Assembly (NCBI RefSeq): GCF_016908875.1
Contig: NZ_JAFBES010000019.1
Span: forward strand, 1 to 45,963
Direction of reading: 5' to 3'
From: Bacillus ectoiniformans
GTDB lineage: Bacteria; Bacillota; Bacilli; Bacillales; Domibacillaceae
Length of the DNA stretch: 45,963 nucleotides
Below the pieces are notes generated by a model, which saw nothing but the letters and a program-made list of their open reading frames with translations, did not search any database and had not been told where the DNA came from. Shown here one piece after another: positions 35,031 to 45,869 of this stretch. Within the stretch, counting starts at the first letter, position 1. The number at the start of each line of letters is the position of its first letter. A program made the translations under genes and the position numbers.

Positions 35031-35297
35031 AAAAACGCCTCTACATAGACAGAGACGTTTTTTTCACGCGGTTCCACTCTGTTTGAGAAACGAATACATC
35101 TGTTTCCCCAACTTAGAGCTGTTAACGGGAGCTCCCGCTGTCTCGTAATCGTTTCCTTTCAGAGACAGACTCAGAGGGGCACTTCAACAATTGAGAGGCT
35201 TGAACCGCTTGCAGCCGGTGACGGTTCTCTCTGGTAAGCTTCAATTGTTTACTTTTCCTCATCATCGCTTTTATTTATGTCTTCGTTCAAAACTTAT
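35031..35297 (-). promoter_or_regulatory. T-box riboswitch specific for tRNA-Cys
   Basis: The transcript leader has the T-box core AGAGTGGAACCGCG at 35080-35067, followed by a terminator at 35064-35031 (ACGTCTC...GAGGCGT plus T-run). Within stem I, a TGC codon at 35181-35179 fits the specifier position, matching tRNA-Cys. Uncharged tRNA-Cys would stabilise the antiterminator and allow cysE-cysS expression. Specifier assignment rests on position and gene context. The 339-base gap from 34990 to 35328 is filled by this leader and its promoter. Confidence 0.85.
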
Positions 35298-35303
35298 ACA
35301 CAT

Positions 35304-35332
35304 AATATATTACATTTTATATAAAATGTTAA
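35304..35332 (-). promoter_or_regulatory. Promoter of the T-box transcript
   Basis: TTAACA at 35332-35327, overlapping the gltX stop, and TATATT at 35309-35304 are 17 bases apart. A start near 35297 matches the expected beginning of the T-box leader. Confidence 0.55.
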
Positions 35333-36786
35333 CTACTAAAAGCACTTATGCGTTTTTTAATCTTTTCTTTGCCTAGTAATTCAATCGCTTTAGGAAGGTC
35401 TGGACCATGTGTCTGTCCAGTGACTGCCGCTCGAATCGGCATAAATAATTTCTTTCCTTTGTGACCTGTTTCTTTTTGAACTTCTTTCATCGCCTTTTTC
35501 ACGGCATCCGCTTCTAAGACATCCATTTGATCCACCTTAGCTAAGAAAGACTGCATCACTTCAGGTACTTGTTCTTCTGCAAGCACCTCTTTCGCATCTT
35601 CTTCAAATTCGACATCTTCTTTAAAGAAGACTTCCGATAAACCGACAATTTCTGCTCCAAAGCTCATTTTTTCTTGCAAAAGGACCACTAGGTTTTCAAC
35701 CCAAGATTTCTGTTCATCTGATAAATTCTCTTCCACAAGACCTGCTTTAACTAAATGAGGCAGCGCCACCTCAACAGCTCGATCTGATTCTAACTGCTTC
35801 ATGTACTGATTATTCATCCAAAGCAGTTTTTGTTGATCAAATAAGGCTGGTGACTTCGATAGACGGCTGGCATCGAAAATATTAATGAATTCTTCTTTTG
35901 AAAAGATTTCTTCTTCACCGGTTGGAGACCATCCAAGCAATGTAATAAAGTTAAATAATGCTTCAGGCAAATATCCTAACTCTTTATATTGTTCGATAAA
36001 CTGAATGATGGACTCATCACGCTTACTCAGCTTTCTGCGGCTCTCATTCACAATTAATGTCATATGTCCAAACACTGGCGGCTCCCAGCCAAACGCCTGA
36101 TAAATCAACAGCTGTTTTGGTGTATTAGAAATATGATCGTCTCCGCGCAATACATGAGACATTTTCATTAAATAATCGTCCACGGCTACGGCAAAGTTAT
36201 AAGTAGGTGTGCCGTCTTTCTTGACGATAACAAAATCGCCGATGCCGTCAGATTCAAATGACACATCATCTTTAACCATATCTTTAAATGTAATGACTTC
36301 CCCTGCCGGCACCATAAAGCGAATGCTTGGCTTACGGCCTTCCGCTTCTAGCTTCGCTTTTTCATCATCAGATAAATGACGGCATTTACCTGAATACTTC
36401 GGAAGCTCTCCGCATTCCTGCTGTGCTTCGCGTTCTGCTGCGATTTCTTCTTCTGTGCAATAGCATTTGTAGGCCTTTCCATTTTCCACAAGCTGATTAT
36501 AGTAAGTCTGATAAATGTCGTTACGCTCTGATTGGCGATAAGGCCCGTACTCTCCGCCCATATCCACACTTTCATCCCAATCTATTCCGAGCCATCTTAA
36601 ATATTTCAGCTGGCTTTCTTCTCCGCCTTCAATATTACGCTTTTGATCGGTATCTTCAATTCGTATAATGAATTTCCCGCCTAAATTACGGGCAAACAAG
36701 TAATTAAATAACGCAGTACGCGCATTTCCAATATGTAAGTGACCTGTAGGACTTGGCGCATAACGCACGCGAACATCAGTAGTCAT
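35329..36786 (-). CDS. gltX: Glutamyl-tRNA synthetase
   Basis: GltX charges tRNA-Glu; in Bacillus the enzyme is non-discriminating and also makes Glu-tRNA-Gln for the amidotransferase. The 485-residue class I enzyme has HIGH ([11 protein letters not shown]) and KMSKS-like (KLSKRDESI) motifs and a Cys cluster around [20 protein letters not shown]. It stands apart from ispF by 84 bases. Non-discrimination is inferred from the family. Confidence 0.97.
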   Translation of the reverse strand: MTTDVRVRYAPSPTGHLHIGNARTALFNYLFARNLGGKFIIRIEDTDQKRNIEGGEESQLKYLRWLGIDWDESVDMGGEYGPYRQSERNDIYQTYYNQLVENGKAYKCYCTEEEIAAEREAQQECGELPKYSGKCRHLSDDEKAKLEAEGRKPSIRFMVPAGEVITFKDMVKDDVSFESDGIGDFVIVKKDGTPTYNFAVAVDDYLMKMSHVLRGDDHISNTPKQLLIYQAFGWEPPVFGHMTLIVNESRRKLSKRDESIIQFIEQYKELGYLPEALFNFITLLGWSPTGEEEIFSKEEFINIFDASRLSKSPALFDQQKLLWMNNQYMKQLESDRAVEVALPHLVKAGLVEENLSDEQKSWVENLVVLLQEKMSFGAEIVGLSEVFFKEDVEFEEDAKEVLAEEQVPEVMQSFLAKVDQMDVLEADAVKKAMKEVQKETGHKGKKLFMPIRAAVTGQTHGPDLPKAIELLGKEKIKKRISAFSS

Positions 36787-36870
36787 CTTTCATTTCCTCC
36801 TTCGCTGCTTGGACTCATTTTGTGTCATATCTTTTCATTTTACCACCGTTATCAGGCGGAAGGAAGATGA

Positions 36871-37353
36871 TTACGCGTTCTTCTTCATTAAAAGGACGGT
36901 GGCTTGTGAAGCAATGCCTTCTCCTCTACCTGTAAAACCAAGCTTTTCAGTCGTTGTCGCCTTCACATTCACTTGAGAAACGTCAGCTTCTAACAATTCC
37001 GCAATTCTTGCTCTCATACTCTCAATATGAGGAGCCATTTTTGGCATTTGAGCAATGATCGTACAATCGATATTTCCTAATTCATAACCTTTTTCTTTCA
37101 CCAGCTGCCAAACATGCTGAAGCAGCACTGCTGAATCGGCATCTTTAAATTCCGCATCTGTATCTGGAAAATGCTTTCCGATATCCCCTGCGCCAATTGC
37201 ACCAAGACAAGCATCTGCCACAGTGTGCAGCAATACATCGGCATCGGAATGTCCAAGCAAGCCTTTTTCATATGGAATATTAATTCCTCCAATAATCAGC
37301 GGCCGCCCTTCTGTCAATTGATGAACATCAAACCCTTGTCCAATACGAAACAT
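36871..37353 (-). CDS. ispF: 2-C-methyl-D-erythritol 2,4-cyclodiphosphate synthase
   Basis: IspF is the cyclodiphosphate-forming step of the MEP isoprenoid pathway. The 160-residue protein begins [19 protein letters not shown] and has the zinc ligands Asp9 and His11, and the [11 protein letters not shown] motif. It follows ispD by 13 bases, so two successive-pathway genes are linked. Confidence 0.97.
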   Translation of the reverse strand: MFRIGQGFDVHQLTEGRPLIIGGINIPYEKGLLGHSDADVLLHTVADACLGAIGAGDIGKHFPDTDAEFKDADSAVLLQHVWQLVKEKGYELGNIDCTIIAQMPKMAPHIESMRARIAELLEADVSQVNVKATTTEKLGFTGRGEGIASQATVLLMKKNA

Positions 37354-37366
37354 TCTCTCTTCTCCT

Positions 37367-38059
37367 TTAATTATCTTTCATTTTTCTCTTATTAATAATC
37401 GCTTCTGCAAAATAAAGGTCTTCCGGCGTGGTTAATTTAATATTATCATAGCTGCCTTCCACAATTTGAATAGGCCAGTTCAGCCGCTCGACCAATGAAG
37501 ACTCGTCCGTTCCTAAAAATCCGTCAGCTTCCGCTTTTTGAAAAGCCTCTGCTAAAACAGATACGCGAAAAGCCTGTGGCGTTTGTACAGACCACAAGCT
37601 TGAGCGTTCTACGGTTTCAGCTACTAATCCATCCACATCACGTTTAATGGTATCTTTGACGCGGACAGCCGCAATGGCCGCTCCCTTGTCATTTGCTGTA
37701 TCAGCCAGCTGATGAATAATCGTATCCGTAATAAAAGGGCGAGCCCCGTCATGAACTAACACGATGTCAGCCTGATAGAGCTTCTTTACCCCATTATATA
37801 CACTATACTGTCTCTCTTCACCGCCTAGAGCGAATCCTGTGACCTTTGTCAGCTGATATTCATGGAGCAAAGCAGAAAATATGTCTTCTTCTTCAGGCTG
37901 AATGACTAATATGATCCCTTGGCAGTTCGGGTCTTTTTGAAACACTTCTAGCGTGTGTACAATCACCGGCCGGCTGCATAGAGGCAGCAGTAATTTGTTT
38001 CTATCTGCTTTCATTCTCTTACCCCGTCCGGCTGCGGGAATGACTACTTGGTACTCCAT
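37367..38059 (-). CDS. ispD: 2-C-methyl-D-erythritol 4-phosphate cytidylyltransferase
   Basis: IspD transfers CMP from CTP to MEP. From the ATG at 38059 the protein is 230 residues and begins [20 protein letters not shown], with the nucleotide-binding signature. [11 protein letters not shown] is the conserved metal/substrate segment. An upstream start adding ten codons overlaps yacL and lacks conservation. It lies 13 bases after yacL. Confidence 0.96.
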   Translation of the reverse strand: MEYQVVIPAAGRGKRMKADRNKLLLPLCSRPVIVHTLEVFQKDPNCQGIILVIQPEEEDIFSALLHEYQLTKVTGFALGGEERQYSVYNGVKKLYQADIVLVHDGARPFITDTIIHQLADTANDKGAAIAAVRVKDTIKRDVDGLVAETVERSSLWSVQTPQAFRVSVLAEAFQKAEADGFLGTDESSLVERLNWPIQIVEGSYDNIKLTTPEDLYFAEAIINKRKMKDN

Positions 38060-38072
38060 GAAAACTTCCCCT

Positions 38073-39161
38073 TTATAACGCTTTTTCAATCATCTTTGGC
38101 TTGGCAAAAATCATTCGGCCAGCTGACGTTTGAAGAACACTTGTGACAATGACTTCAATCTGTTTGCCGATATAATCCCGGCCTTCTTCTACGACAATCA
38201 TTGTTCCATCATCTAAATACGCAATCCCTTGTTTCTGTTCCTTGCCATCTTTAATGACAAGCACTTGCATTTCTTCTCCAGGAATGACAACTGGCTTCAC
38301 CGCATTTGCCAGATCATTGATATTTAGTACACGCACATTCTGGAACTCACAGACTTTATTTAAATTGAAATCGTTCGTAACAACAATGCCGTTCATTTCT
38401 TTTGCCAGCTTCACTAGCTTGCTGTCCACTTCTTGAATATCTTCAAAATCTCTTTCGGTGATCTCTACATCCACTGGGATGTCCTTTTGGATACGGTTCA
38501 AAATATCAAGACCGCGGCGTCCCTTCGTTCGCTTCAACGTGTCTGATGAATCAGCGATATGCTGCAATTCTTCTAGAACAAAATGCGGAATGATAATGAC
38601 TCCATCTAAAAAGCCTGTTTGGCATATGTCCGCAATTCTCCCGTCAATGATGACGCTTGTATCGAGAATTTTATACGATTGCCTTTTTATCCCCGTTTCT
38701 TCTATTTCCGTATCTTTTTTCTTATTTTTATTTAACATAAACAAACCAGTAAGCTCATCACGTTTTTTAAATCCTACTTGGAATCCTAAGTAGCCAAGCA
38801 AGATCGTCAAGAAAATTGGCGCCACTGTATTGATAATTGGTATTTCGATGGAATTAAGTGGAATCCCCATTAAAAAGGCGACGATCAATCCTAAAACTAA
38901 ACCTAAGCTTCCAGACAGAATGTCCGTCAAAGGGGCATTAACAATTCGATCTTCCAGCCACTTCACAAATTCAATAATATAATCGACTGCCCAAAACGTT
39001 AATACATAAAAGAGAATAGCTCCTAAAATTGCTGTAACATAAGGGTTATTAATAAGCGTAAGGTGATCTAAATTAATTAATTGCAATAAGTCCGGGATAA
39101 GAAAACTGCCGAGCGTCCCCCCTAGAATAATAAAACTTGCCTGCACAAGACGTTTTAACAT
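38073..39161 (-). CDS. yacL: Membrane-bound PIN-TRAM domain protein YacL
   Basis: The 362-residue protein has about four transmembrane segments (roughly 5-25, 42-62, 80-100, 108-130), a PIN nuclease-like domain (Asp167 and Asp173 in [11 protein letters not shown]) and a C-terminal TRAM domain. It is conserved next to radA in Firmicutes; its function is not established. In B. subtilis disA lies between radA and yacL; here yacL directly follows radA after 123 bases, with a TATAAT box at 39190-39185 that may be its own promoter. Confidence 0.93.
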   Translation of the reverse strand: MLKRLVQASFIILGGTLGSFLIPDLLQLINLDHLTLINNPYVTAILGAILFYVLTFWAVDYIIEFVKWLEDRIVNAPLTDILSGSLGLVLGLIVAFLMGIPLNSIEIPIINTVAPIFLTILLGYLGFQVGFKKRDELTGLFMLNKNKKKDTEIEETGIKRQSYKILDTSVIIDGRIADICQTGFLDGVIIIPHFVLEELQHIADSSDTLKRTKGRRGLDILNRIQKDIPVDVEITERDFEDIQEVDSKLVKLAKEMNGIVVTNDFNLNKVCEFQNVRVLNINDLANAVKPVVIPGEEMQVLVIKDGKEQKQGIAYLDDGTMIVVEEGRDYIGKQIEVIVTSVLQTSAGRMIFAKPKMIEKAL

Positions 39162-39184
39162 TCCATCTTCACCTCCTTATTTTC

Positions 39185-39190
39185 ATTATA
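39185..39190 (-). promoter_or_regulatory. -10 element candidate for yacL
   Basis: A perfect TATAAT lies 24 bases before the yacL start in an AT-rich gap. The nearest -35-like TTGTAA is only 15 bases away, so strength is uncertain. The AAGGAGGTG site follows. Confidence 0.4.
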
Positions 39191-39284
39191 AACAGTTTTG
39201 TTTACTTACAATCGCTTTTTTAAAAACTTCCAAAAAACAATTTCTTGACCTCTATGAAATAGGCTTAAGTTTAAAATAATCTAT

Positions 39285-40658
39285 TTACGAATTAAAAACA
39301 ATTTTTAGGGCTTCATTCACAGTGGAAACTCCTGTAATATTTACTCCGGCAGGCGCCTTCCAGCCTCCAATGTTGTTCTCCGGTATGATAATACGGGTAA
39401 ATCCAAGCTTCGCCGCTTCTGTCACACGCTGTTCAATTCTGGACACCCTGCGCACTTCACCTGTTAACCCTACCTCTCCGATAATACAATCTGTCGGACT
39501 TGTCGGTTCATCTCGAAAGCTCGATGCAATACTGACTGCGACCGCTAAATCAATGGCCGGTTCATCTAGCTTAACCCCGCCAGCTACTTTTAAATACGCA
39601 TCTTGATTTTGCAGAAGCAGCCCTACTCGCTTTTCAAGAACCGCCATTAAAAGAGTGACTCTGTTATGGTCTATTCCTGTAGCCATACGGCGCGGGTTTC
39701 CAAAGACTGTAGGTGAAATGAGCGCTTGAATTTCTACTAAAACTGGCCTCGTTCCTTCCATTGAAGCGACTACCGTAGATCCCGAAGAGCCTTGAGACCT
39801 CTCTTCTAGAAAGATTTCAGAAGGATTCGCCACTTCTTCTAATCCCATCTCTTTCATTTCAAAAATACCCATTTCATTTGTGGATCCAAACCGGTTTTTG
39901 ACCGCTCGCAAAATTCGATACGTATGATGTCGCTCTCCCTCAAAATAAAGCACCGTATCTACCATATGCTCTAACAGACGAGGACCAGCGATAGATCCTT
40001 CCTTTGTAACATGTCCGACAATGAATATAGCTATTCCATTCATTTTAGCTATTCTCATTAATTCTGCTGTACATTCCCGCACTTGTGAAACGCTGCCCGG
40101 TGCAGAAGTCACTTCTGGGTGATACACGGTTTGAATGGAATCAATAATCACAAAAGATGGTGACATTTCTTCAATAGCAGAATGAATGAATTGGAGGTTT
40201 GTTTCTGCATAAATAAATAAACTATCCTCATTAATATTTAATCGATCCGCACGCAATTTTGTTTGCTTAATGGATTCTTCTCCTGAAATATATAATACTT
40301 TGCTTCCATTCGAGGAAAGTTGCGAAGATACTTGAAGCAATAGCGTAGATTTTCCAATCCCGGGGTCACCGCCGATTAACACGAGTGATCCAGGAACTAC
40401 TCCTCCACCCAGTACACGGTTAAATTCTTGCAGTTTTGTTTCGACACGCGGCTCCTGAATGGTTTCAACAGCAGTTAACTTGGATGGTTTGGATACAGTT
40501 GTTGTATCTGAATGCATAAACGTTCTCTTTGGTGTTCCGGTAATAGCCACTTCTTCAACCATCTGATTCCATTCATTACATCCCGGACATCTTCCCATCC
40601 ATTTGGGCGATTCATATCCGCAAGACTGACAGATAAATTTCGTTTTCTTCTTTGCCAT
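39285..40658 (-). CDS. radA: DNA repair protein RadA (Sms)
   Basis: RadA is a RecA-like ATPase and helicase used in recombination branch migration and natural transformation. The 457-residue protein has an N-terminal zinc finger (Cys10, Cys13, Cys24, Cys27), Walker [10 protein letters not shown] (97-105), the RadA-specific KNRFG motif and a C-terminal Lon-protease-like domain. In B. subtilis it pairs genetically with disA, which is missing downstream here. Confidence 0.97.
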   Translation of the reverse strand: MAKKKTKFICQSCGYESPKWMGRCPGCNEWNQMVEEVAITGTPKRTFMHSDTTTVSKPSKLTAVETIQEPRVETKLQEFNRVLGGGVVPGSLVLIGGDPGIGKSTLLLQVSSQLSSNGSKVLYISGEESIKQTKLRADRLNINEDSLFIYAETNLQFIHSAIEEMSPSFVIIDSIQTVYHPEVTSAPGSVSQVRECTAELMRIAKMNGIAIFIVGHVTKEGSIAGPRLLEHMVDTVLYFEGERHHTYRILRAVKNRFGSTNEMGIFEMKEMGLEEVANPSEIFLEERSQGSSGSTVVASMEGTRPVLVEIQALISPTVFGNPRRMATGIDHNRVTLLMAVLEKRVGLLLQNQDAYLKVAGGVKLDEPAIDLAVAVSIASSFRDEPTSPTDCIIGEVGLTGEVRRVSRIEQRVTEAAKLGFTRIIIPENNIGGWKAPAGVNITGVSTVNEALKIVFNS

Positions 40659-40693
40659 TCATTTCCCTCACTAACTAACGATTTTGTTTACCT

Positions 40694-40699
40694 ATTATA
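40694..40699 (-). promoter_or_regulatory. -10 element candidate for radA
   Basis: A perfect TATAAT lies 36 bases before radA, just downstream of the clpC terminator. A weak -35-like TTTATA is 17 bases upstream. Confidence 0.4.
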
Positions 40700-40728
40700 A
40701 GTGTTTTCTTACATCCTATAAATAAGTA

Positions 40729-40763
40729 AAAGGGTACACGCCTGCTTTCATTCGTGTACCCTT
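40729..40763 (-). terminator. Rho-independent terminator after clpC
   Basis: AAGGGTACACG and CGTGTACCCTT form perfect 11-base arms, followed by TTACTTATTT on the minus strand. It starts about ten bases after the clpC stop and separates the ctsR operon from radA. Confidence 0.88.
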
Positions 40764-40771
40764 CATAAGAA

Positions 40772-43216
40772 TTAGGCAGTAGTTGTCGGTTCTTTCGCTT
40801 TTACAACGAATTCTCCATCTTCCACATCTACTACAACTTGCTGTCCAGTTAATACTGTTCCTTTTAACAACTCTTCAGACAAACGGTCTTCCACTTGTTT
40901 TTGAAGTGCTCGGCGAAGCGGACGCGCACCGTATTCCGGATCGTACCCTTCGTCAGCAATTTTTTCTTTCGCTTGATCTGTCAGCTCAACAATAATATCT
41001 TGTTCTTTCAAGCGCTTTGTCAGCTGATCAGACATTAACGTTACAATTTCTTTCAAGTGCTTTTTCTCTAAAGCGTGGAAAACAATCAGTTCATCAATTC
41101 GGTTAATAAATTCCGGGCGGAAGGCTTTCTTCAGCTCTCCAAGCACTTTTGTTTTCATGTCTTTAAAGTCTTGTTCACCGTCTTGAATATTAAATCCTAC
41201 ATATTTATTACGTTTAAGCGCTTCTGCTCCAACGTTTGATGTCATAATAAGGACGGTATTTCTAAAATCAACTGTCCGGCCTTTTGAATCTGTTAGACGG
41301 CCATCTTCAAGCACTTGAAGTAAAATATTAAATACATCCGGATGGGCTTTTTCAATCTCATCCAATAAGATAACGGAGTATGGCTTGCGGCGGACTTTTT
41401 CCGTTAACTGGCCGCCTTCTTCATATCCTACATACCCTGGAGGTGAACCTACTAGACGAGAAGTTGAATGCTTCTCCATGTACTCGGACATATCAATACG
41501 AATCATGGCATCGTCATCGCCAAACATCGTTTCCGCTAGAGCTTTTGCCAATTCTGTTTTACCTACCCCAGTCGGACCTAAGAAGATGAAAGAACCGATT
41601 GGACGTTTAGGATCTTTCAGCCCTGCTCTTGCACGTCTGACGGCTTTTGATACGGCAATAACAGCCTCTTCTTGACCGATTAGACGAGAATGAAGGATCT
41701 CCTCCATATTCAATAAGCGGTCTGTTTCCGTTTGTTGAAGCTTCGATACCGGAATACCGGTCCAGCTCGATACGACAATTGCAATATCTTCCACTGTCAC
41801 TTCGCTATTTTCTTTGCCTTGTTTTTCTTTCCACACATTCTTTGTTTCTTCTAACTGTTCACGCAGCTTTTGTTCTGTGTCTCGAAGCGAAGCTGCTTTT
41901 TCAAATTCCTGGCTTTGAACAGCGGCATCTTTTTCATTCCGAATCCCTTCAAGCTTCACTTCCAATTCCTTTAGGTTAGGCGGTGTAGTGAAGGATCTTA
42001 AACGTACTTTAGATCCGGCTTCGTCAATTAAGTCAATGGCTTTATCCGGCAGGAAACGATCAGAAATATATCGGTCGGACATTTTAACTGCCGCTTCAAT
42101 TGCTTCATCTACTATCGACACGCGGTGATGAGCTTCATATCGATCTCTAAGACCTTTTAAAATCTGAATGGATTCATCAATCGTTGGTTCATCGACTTGA
42201 ATTGGCTGGAAACGGCGCTCAAGAGCTGCATCTTTCTCAATATATTTACGGTACTCATCAAGAGTTGTGGCTCCAATACATTGAAGCTCCCCGCGCGCTA
42301 ATGACGGTTTCAGAATGTTAGAAGCGTCAATTGCTCCTTCTGCTCCCCCTGCACCAATCAGCGTGTGAAGCTCATCAATGAATAGAATGATGTTGCCCGC
42401 TTGGCGAATTTCGTCCATTACCTTTTTCAAACGATCCTCAAACTCGCCTCGGTATTTCGTCCCTGCAACGACCGTTCCCATATCAAGTGTCATCACACGC
42501 TTATTTCTCAATGTTTCTGGCACTTCATTATTAATAATTTGCTGGGCTAGCCCTTCCGCAATTGCTGTTTTACCAACACCAGGTTCACCGATCAAAACTG
42601 GATTGTTCTTCGTTCTTCTGCTTAATACCTCAATGACACGCTGAATTTCCTTGCTGCGGCCGATCACCGGGTCTAAGCTTCCTTCACGGGCAATCACTGT
42701 TAAATCGCGAGCCAAGCTGTCTAATGTAGGTGTATTCACGTTAGACGCATTACTTCCCTGGTGGCCATTGGAATCATTGCTGCCAAGAAGCTGAAGAACT
42801 TGCTGGCGGGCCTTATTAAGGCTTACACCCAGATTATTAAGAACACGGGCAGCTACACCTTCTCCTTCACGAATCAGACCAAGCAGAATATGTTCTGTGC
42901 CAACGTACGAGTGGCCAAGCTTTCTTGCTTCATCCATGGATAATTCAATGACCTTTTTCGCACGAGGAGTGTAATGGACAGTTTGTGAAGTGCCTTCCCC
43001 TTTGCCAATGAGGCTTTCTACTTCTTCTTGGATCTTTTCCGAACCTAAACCGAGGCCATACAATGCTTTAGCAGCGATTCCTTCTCCTTCACGAACCAAA
43101 CCTAACAAAATATGTTCTGTTCCAATATTCCCGTGACCTAATCGAAGTGCTTCTTCTTGTGCCAATGCCAGTACCTTCTGCGCTCTTTCAGTAAAACGAC
43201 CAAACATCATATCCAT
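40772..43216 (-). CDS. clpC: AAA+ unfoldase ClpC
   Basis: ClpC is the Hsp100 ATPase that feeds arginine-phosphorylated and adaptor-delivered proteins to ClpP. The 814-residue protein has two N-terminal Clp-N repeats (1-140 or so), Walker A GEPGVGKT and GPTGVGKTE in two AAA domains, and a UVR-like coiled middle domain. The ClpP-binding loop [10 protein letters not shown] region is present. Two ATGs (43216 and 43210) are possible starts. It ends the ctsR operon. Confidence 0.98.
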   Translation of the reverse strand: MDMMFGRFTERAQKVLALAQEEALRLGHGNIGTEHILLGLVREGEGIAAKALYGLGLGSEKIQEEVESLIGKGEGTSQTVHYTPRAKKVIELSMDEARKLGHSYVGTEHILLGLIREGEGVAARVLNNLGVSLNKARQQVLQLLGSNDSNGHQGSNASNVNTPTLDSLARDLTVIAREGSLDPVIGRSKEIQRVIEVLSRRTKNNPVLIGEPGVGKTAIAEGLAQQIINNEVPETLRNKRVMTLDMGTVVAGTKYRGEFEDRLKKVMDEIRQAGNIILFIDELHTLIGAGGAEGAIDASNILKPSLARGELQCIGATTLDEYRKYIEKDAALERRFQPIQVDEPTIDESIQILKGLRDRYEAHHRVSIVDEAIEAAVKMSDRYISDRFLPDKAIDLIDEAGSKVRLRSFTTPPNLKELEVKLEGIRNEKDAAVQSQEFEKAASLRDTEQKLREQLEETKNVWKEKQGKENSEVTVEDIAIVVSSWTGIPVSKLQQTETDRLLNMEEILHSRLIGQEEAVIAVSKAVRRARAGLKDPKRPIGSFIFLGPTGVGKTELAKALAETMFGDDDAMIRIDMSEYMEKHSTSRLVGSPPGYVGYEEGGQLTEKVRRKPYSVILLDEIEKAHPDVFNILLQVLEDGRLTDSKGRTVDFRNTVLIMTSNVGAEALKRNKYVGFNIQDGEQDFKDMKTKVLGELKKAFRPEFINRIDELIVFHALEKKHLKEIVTLMSDQLTKRLKEQDIIVELTDQAKEKIADEGYDPEYGARPLRRALQKQVEDRLSEELLKGTVLTGQQVVVDVEDGEFVVKAKEPTTTA

Positions 43217-43230
43217 CTCTCTCCTTTACA

Positions 43231-44286
43231 TCAACAATTTTCTTCCATCTTCAATCTTTCGCGAATAAATGCAGCTCTGCGTATATCTCGTTCCTCTGCT
43301 TGAAGCGGTCCGCCAGCATATTGCTGTAAGAATCCCGGCTGAGTCAGAATCATTAGCTCATTTAATATATTTTTAGAAATACCCTTAATATATCCTATGT
43401 CTATGCCTAATCGAACATCAGATAGACATTGAGCGGCTTCTTTCGATTCAATAATTCGGCTGTTTGTTAATACACCATATGAACGGAAGATACGATCCTC
43501 TAGTTGAATGTTTGAAGCTTTTATTAACGTTTCTCTTGCTGCTTTTTCTTGTGTAATAATTTGCAGGACCACACTCAGCAAGTCTTCAACAATATCGGAT
43601 TCTGATTTTCCAAGTGTTAATTGATTTGAAATTTGAAAGACATTACCTAAAGCTTCGCTGCCCTCACCGTAAATTCCTCTAACAACTAAGCCTAATTGGT
43701 TAATTGCCGGCACAATTCGGTTAATTTGCTGCGTGTATACTAATCCTGGAAGGTGCATCATGACGGAAGCACGCAACCCAGTTCCAACATTTGTCGGACA
43801 GCTGGTCAAGTACCCATACTGTTCGTTAAATGCATACTCTACATGAGCTTCAATCGCATCATCAAGCTTATTGGCTTTCTCAAGGGTCTCCTTTAACTGC
43901 AGCCCGGGTGACAAACATTGAATACGTATATGATCCTCTTCATTCACCATCACACTGATATCTTCATTCTCACTAAGCAGAACCGCACCATATGGAGAAG
44001 CATCCGCCAATAGCGGACTAATTAAATGTTTTTCAACTAAGACTCTCTTCTCCAATGGAGTTAAAGTCTCCATCTTCAGTAACTCTAGAGAAAACTCGCT
44101 TTCTACCGCCGTGCTGATTTCATCTACGACGCCCCTTGCTTCCTCTGATTGAAAAAGAGAAGGAAATTTAAAGTTGGTTAAATTTCGAGCTAACCTTACC
44201 CGTGAACTTAACACAATTTCCATTTCAGGGCCTTCTTCATTCATCCAGGAGCTTACAGCCTGATTAATAAAATGTTCTAAAGACAT
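43231..44286 (-). CDS. mcsB: Protein arginine kinase McsB
   Basis: McsB phosphorylates arginines on proteins, marking them for ClpCP, and inactivates CtsR. The 351-residue phosphagen-kinase homologue has SSRVRLARN (27-35), NEEDH (115-119) and [12 protein letters not shown] (163-174), the nucleotide and catalytic segments. The phosphoarginine pocket motif RDIRRA (333-338) is intact. Its start shares one base with the mcsA stop, implying tight coupling to its activator. Confidence 0.97.
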   Translation of the reverse strand: MSLEHFINQAVSSWMNEEGPEMEIVLSSRVRLARNLTNFKFPSLFQSEEARGVVDEISTAVESEFSLELLKMETLTPLEKRVLVEKHLISPLLADASPYGAVLLSENEDISVMVNEEDHIRIQCLSPGLQLKETLEKANKLDDAIEAHVEYAFNEQYGYLTSCPTNVGTGLRASVMMHLPGLVYTQQINRIVPAINQLGLVVRGIYGEGSEALGNVFQISNQLTLGKSESDIVEDLLSVVLQIITQEKAARETLIKASNIQLEDRIFRSYGVLTNSRIIESKEAAQCLSDVRLGIDIGYIKGISKNILNELMILTQPGFLQQYAGGPLQAEERDIRRAAFIRERLKMEENC

Positions 44287-44828
44287 CAGGACTCCCCTCC
44301 TTCAGAAAGCAGCTTGTTTTCAAGAAAACGAATTTGGTCACGCACTCCAGCAGCATCTTCAAAATTTTCTTCTAATATCAATGTTTGAAGTTCGCTTTTA
44401 AGATGGTTAATTTCTTTTTTCAGATGAAGCGTTCCACCTATTCTCGCAGGTATTTTTCCTTGATGTATATAATTTCCGCTGTGAAGTCTTTTTAGGATTG
44501 GTTTCAGCTGCTCATTAAAGGTCTCATAACAATCTGAACAGCCGAATTTACCTCTATTAACAAACTGCTGAAATGTCATGTGACAGTTTTCACATTGTAA
44601 TGGCGGCTGTTGCGGGTATTGCGGCTGCTTGGAGGAAAACACAGGATCGATATTTAATAACCCTCCCAGCAAATTACTTATCGAGAACCCGGAGTGCTGA
44701 TTAAAAAAATGCTGCTCTCCCTTTTCATGTGCACATTTTTCGCAAAGCTTAATTTCTGTCTTTTCTCCATTAATCGTTTTCATAAAATGCAAAGTGGCGG
44801 GTCTTTTTTTACACTCTTCACAAATCAA
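44286..44828 (-). CDS. mcsA: McsB activator protein McsA
   Basis: McsA binds and activates McsB. From the TTG at 44828 the protein is 180 residues and begins [15 protein letters not shown]. That start aligns with the B. subtilis protein and lies eight bases after GGAGG, whereas an in-frame GTG nine bases upstream overlaps the ribosome binding site. Zinc pairs are Cys3/6 with Cys29/32, and Cys79/82 with Cys97/100; a UVR coiled-coil motif is at 137-172. Confidence 0.94.
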   Translation of the reverse strand: MICEECKKRPATLHFMKTINGEKTEIKLCEKCAHEKGEQHFFNQHSGFSISNLLGGLLNIDPVFSSKQPQYPQQPPLQCENCHMTFQQFVNRGKFGCSDCYETFNEQLKPILKRLHSGNYIHQGKIPARIGGTLHLKKEINHLKSELQTLILEENFEDAAGVRDQIRFLENKLLSEGGES

Positions 44829-44844
44829 ATACGCCACCTCCTGC

Positions 44845-45309
44845 TTATTTATATTTTAAAGATAATAGCATAGCCTTTATCATTCTTGCTCTTAATTCGT
44901 CTCGATGAGGTAGATCTATGTGCAAAACAGAGCGATCCATGGCACTAATCATAATTCTAGCTTCACGTTCAGAAATGACATCTTCCTCAACTAACCGGCT
45001 AATTAAGATTTCTGCATTCGATTGAGTAATCCTGCTTCCAACTAAAGAAGTTAGCTGATCAATCAAATCATACTGATCATGGATTTTGACTTTAATAATA
45101 CGGATGTATCCGCCTCCACCCCTTTTGCTTTCGACAATATAGCCCCGTTCAATAGTAAATCGAGTATTAATCACATAATTAATTTGAGAGGGTACACACT
45201 GAAACTTATTCGCGATCTCGTTTCGTTTGATTTCCACTATTTCGCTATCGCTCATTTCCAATACCCTTTTCAAATAATCCTCTATAATATCGGATATATT
45301 ACGCACCAT
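44845..45309 (-). CDS. ctsR: Transcriptional repressor CtsR
   Basis: CtsR represses clp and stress genes at normal temperature and is released on heat or by McsB action. The 154-residue protein has an N-terminal winged helix-turn-helix with the heat-sensing glycine-rich wing RGGGGYIR (63-70), then a C-terminal dimer domain. It is the first gene of the ctsR-mcsA-mcsB-clpC operon and is preceded by its own operator. Confidence 0.97.
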   Translation of the reverse strand: MVRNISDIIEDYLKRVLEMSDSEIVEIKRNEIANKFQCVPSQINYVINTRFTIERGYIVESKRGGGGYIRIIKVKIHDQYDLIDQLTSLVGSRITQSNAEILISRLVEEDVISEREARIMISAMDRSVLHIDLPHRDELRARMIKAMLLSLKYK

Positions 45310-45327
45310 TCCTCCTCCATTTCTGAC

Positions 45328-45343
45328 TTTGACTATATTTGAC
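45328..45343 (-). promoter_or_regulatory. CtsR operator
   Basis: On the minus strand the sequence GTCAAATATAGTCAAA is the CtsR heptad direct repeat (GTCAAA-n3-A/G-GTCAAA type). A further GTCA follows after it. It lies between the -10 box and the ribosome binding site of ctsR, so binding would block transcription of the whole operon. Confidence 0.93.
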
Positions 45344-45347
45344 GTTA

Positions 45348-45377
45348 ATTATACCTTATTCTATTCATGGATGGCAA
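45348..45377 (-). promoter_or_regulatory. Sigma-A promoter of the ctsR operon
   Basis: TTGCCA at 45377-45372 and TATAAT at 45353-45348 are 18 bases apart, with the CtsR operator immediately downstream. I saw no sigma-B-type promoter, but I did not check exhaustively. Confidence 0.75.
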
Positions 45378-45556
45378 TTTCTAAGATATGTATGTCTCTA
45401 CTCTTGACGTTTCTTCGGGAAAATAACCCTTTTTTCTGAAATTAAAATAGGGAGTAACAGTTATATTCCACTAGAATGAAATTTAAAACATATCCTCCAG
45501 TTATTTAAAGTACTTAGAACTCTTTATTTTATAAGAAATCTACGGGAAATATATCT

Positions 45557-45645
45557 AACACTCTATTTATAATATGCCTGCATGGCGGATTTAAGTTCTT
45601 CCTCTTACAAAGTTATTGTGCAGGATACTAAATAGAGGGAGTGTT
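45557..45645. repeat. Nested inverted repeat in gene-free DNA
   Basis: AACACT-CTATTTA (45557-45569) pairs with TAAATAG (45629-45635) and AGTGTT (45640-45645), with a four-base bulge. Inside it, CCTGCA (45577-45582) pairs with TGCAGG (45619-45624). On the plus strand TGTTTTGG follows. It could be a structured RNA, a terminator-like element or a degenerate mobile-element end. The 654 bases from 45310 to 45963 hold no gene; apart from the ctsR promoter/operator, this structure and the right-edge hairpins, I see nothing in them. Confidence 0.5.
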
Positions 45646-45869
45646 TGTTTTGGGGGAGTGAGTCATTTTAACGAAAAGACGTTTATATTCAAGTCAAATA
45701 AGATTCTTCCTTTTCAGGTCTTACTATGCCAGCATTAAAAACACTAAATAGGAGCACAAATTTATTTGTCGGCGGGCCTTATAGTAGTGGAATGTCAGTA
45801 TACACATTTAATAAATCCATTTGTGTTTTAATGTTTCAATCATGCTCTGCAGAAACTGAAAAATACGCA

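Noticed and set aside
45416-45441. GGGAAAATAACCC followed by a T-run on the plus strand, as a terminator
   Set aside because: The stem has only three G-C pairs and there is no plus-strand gene upstream, so I do not list it.
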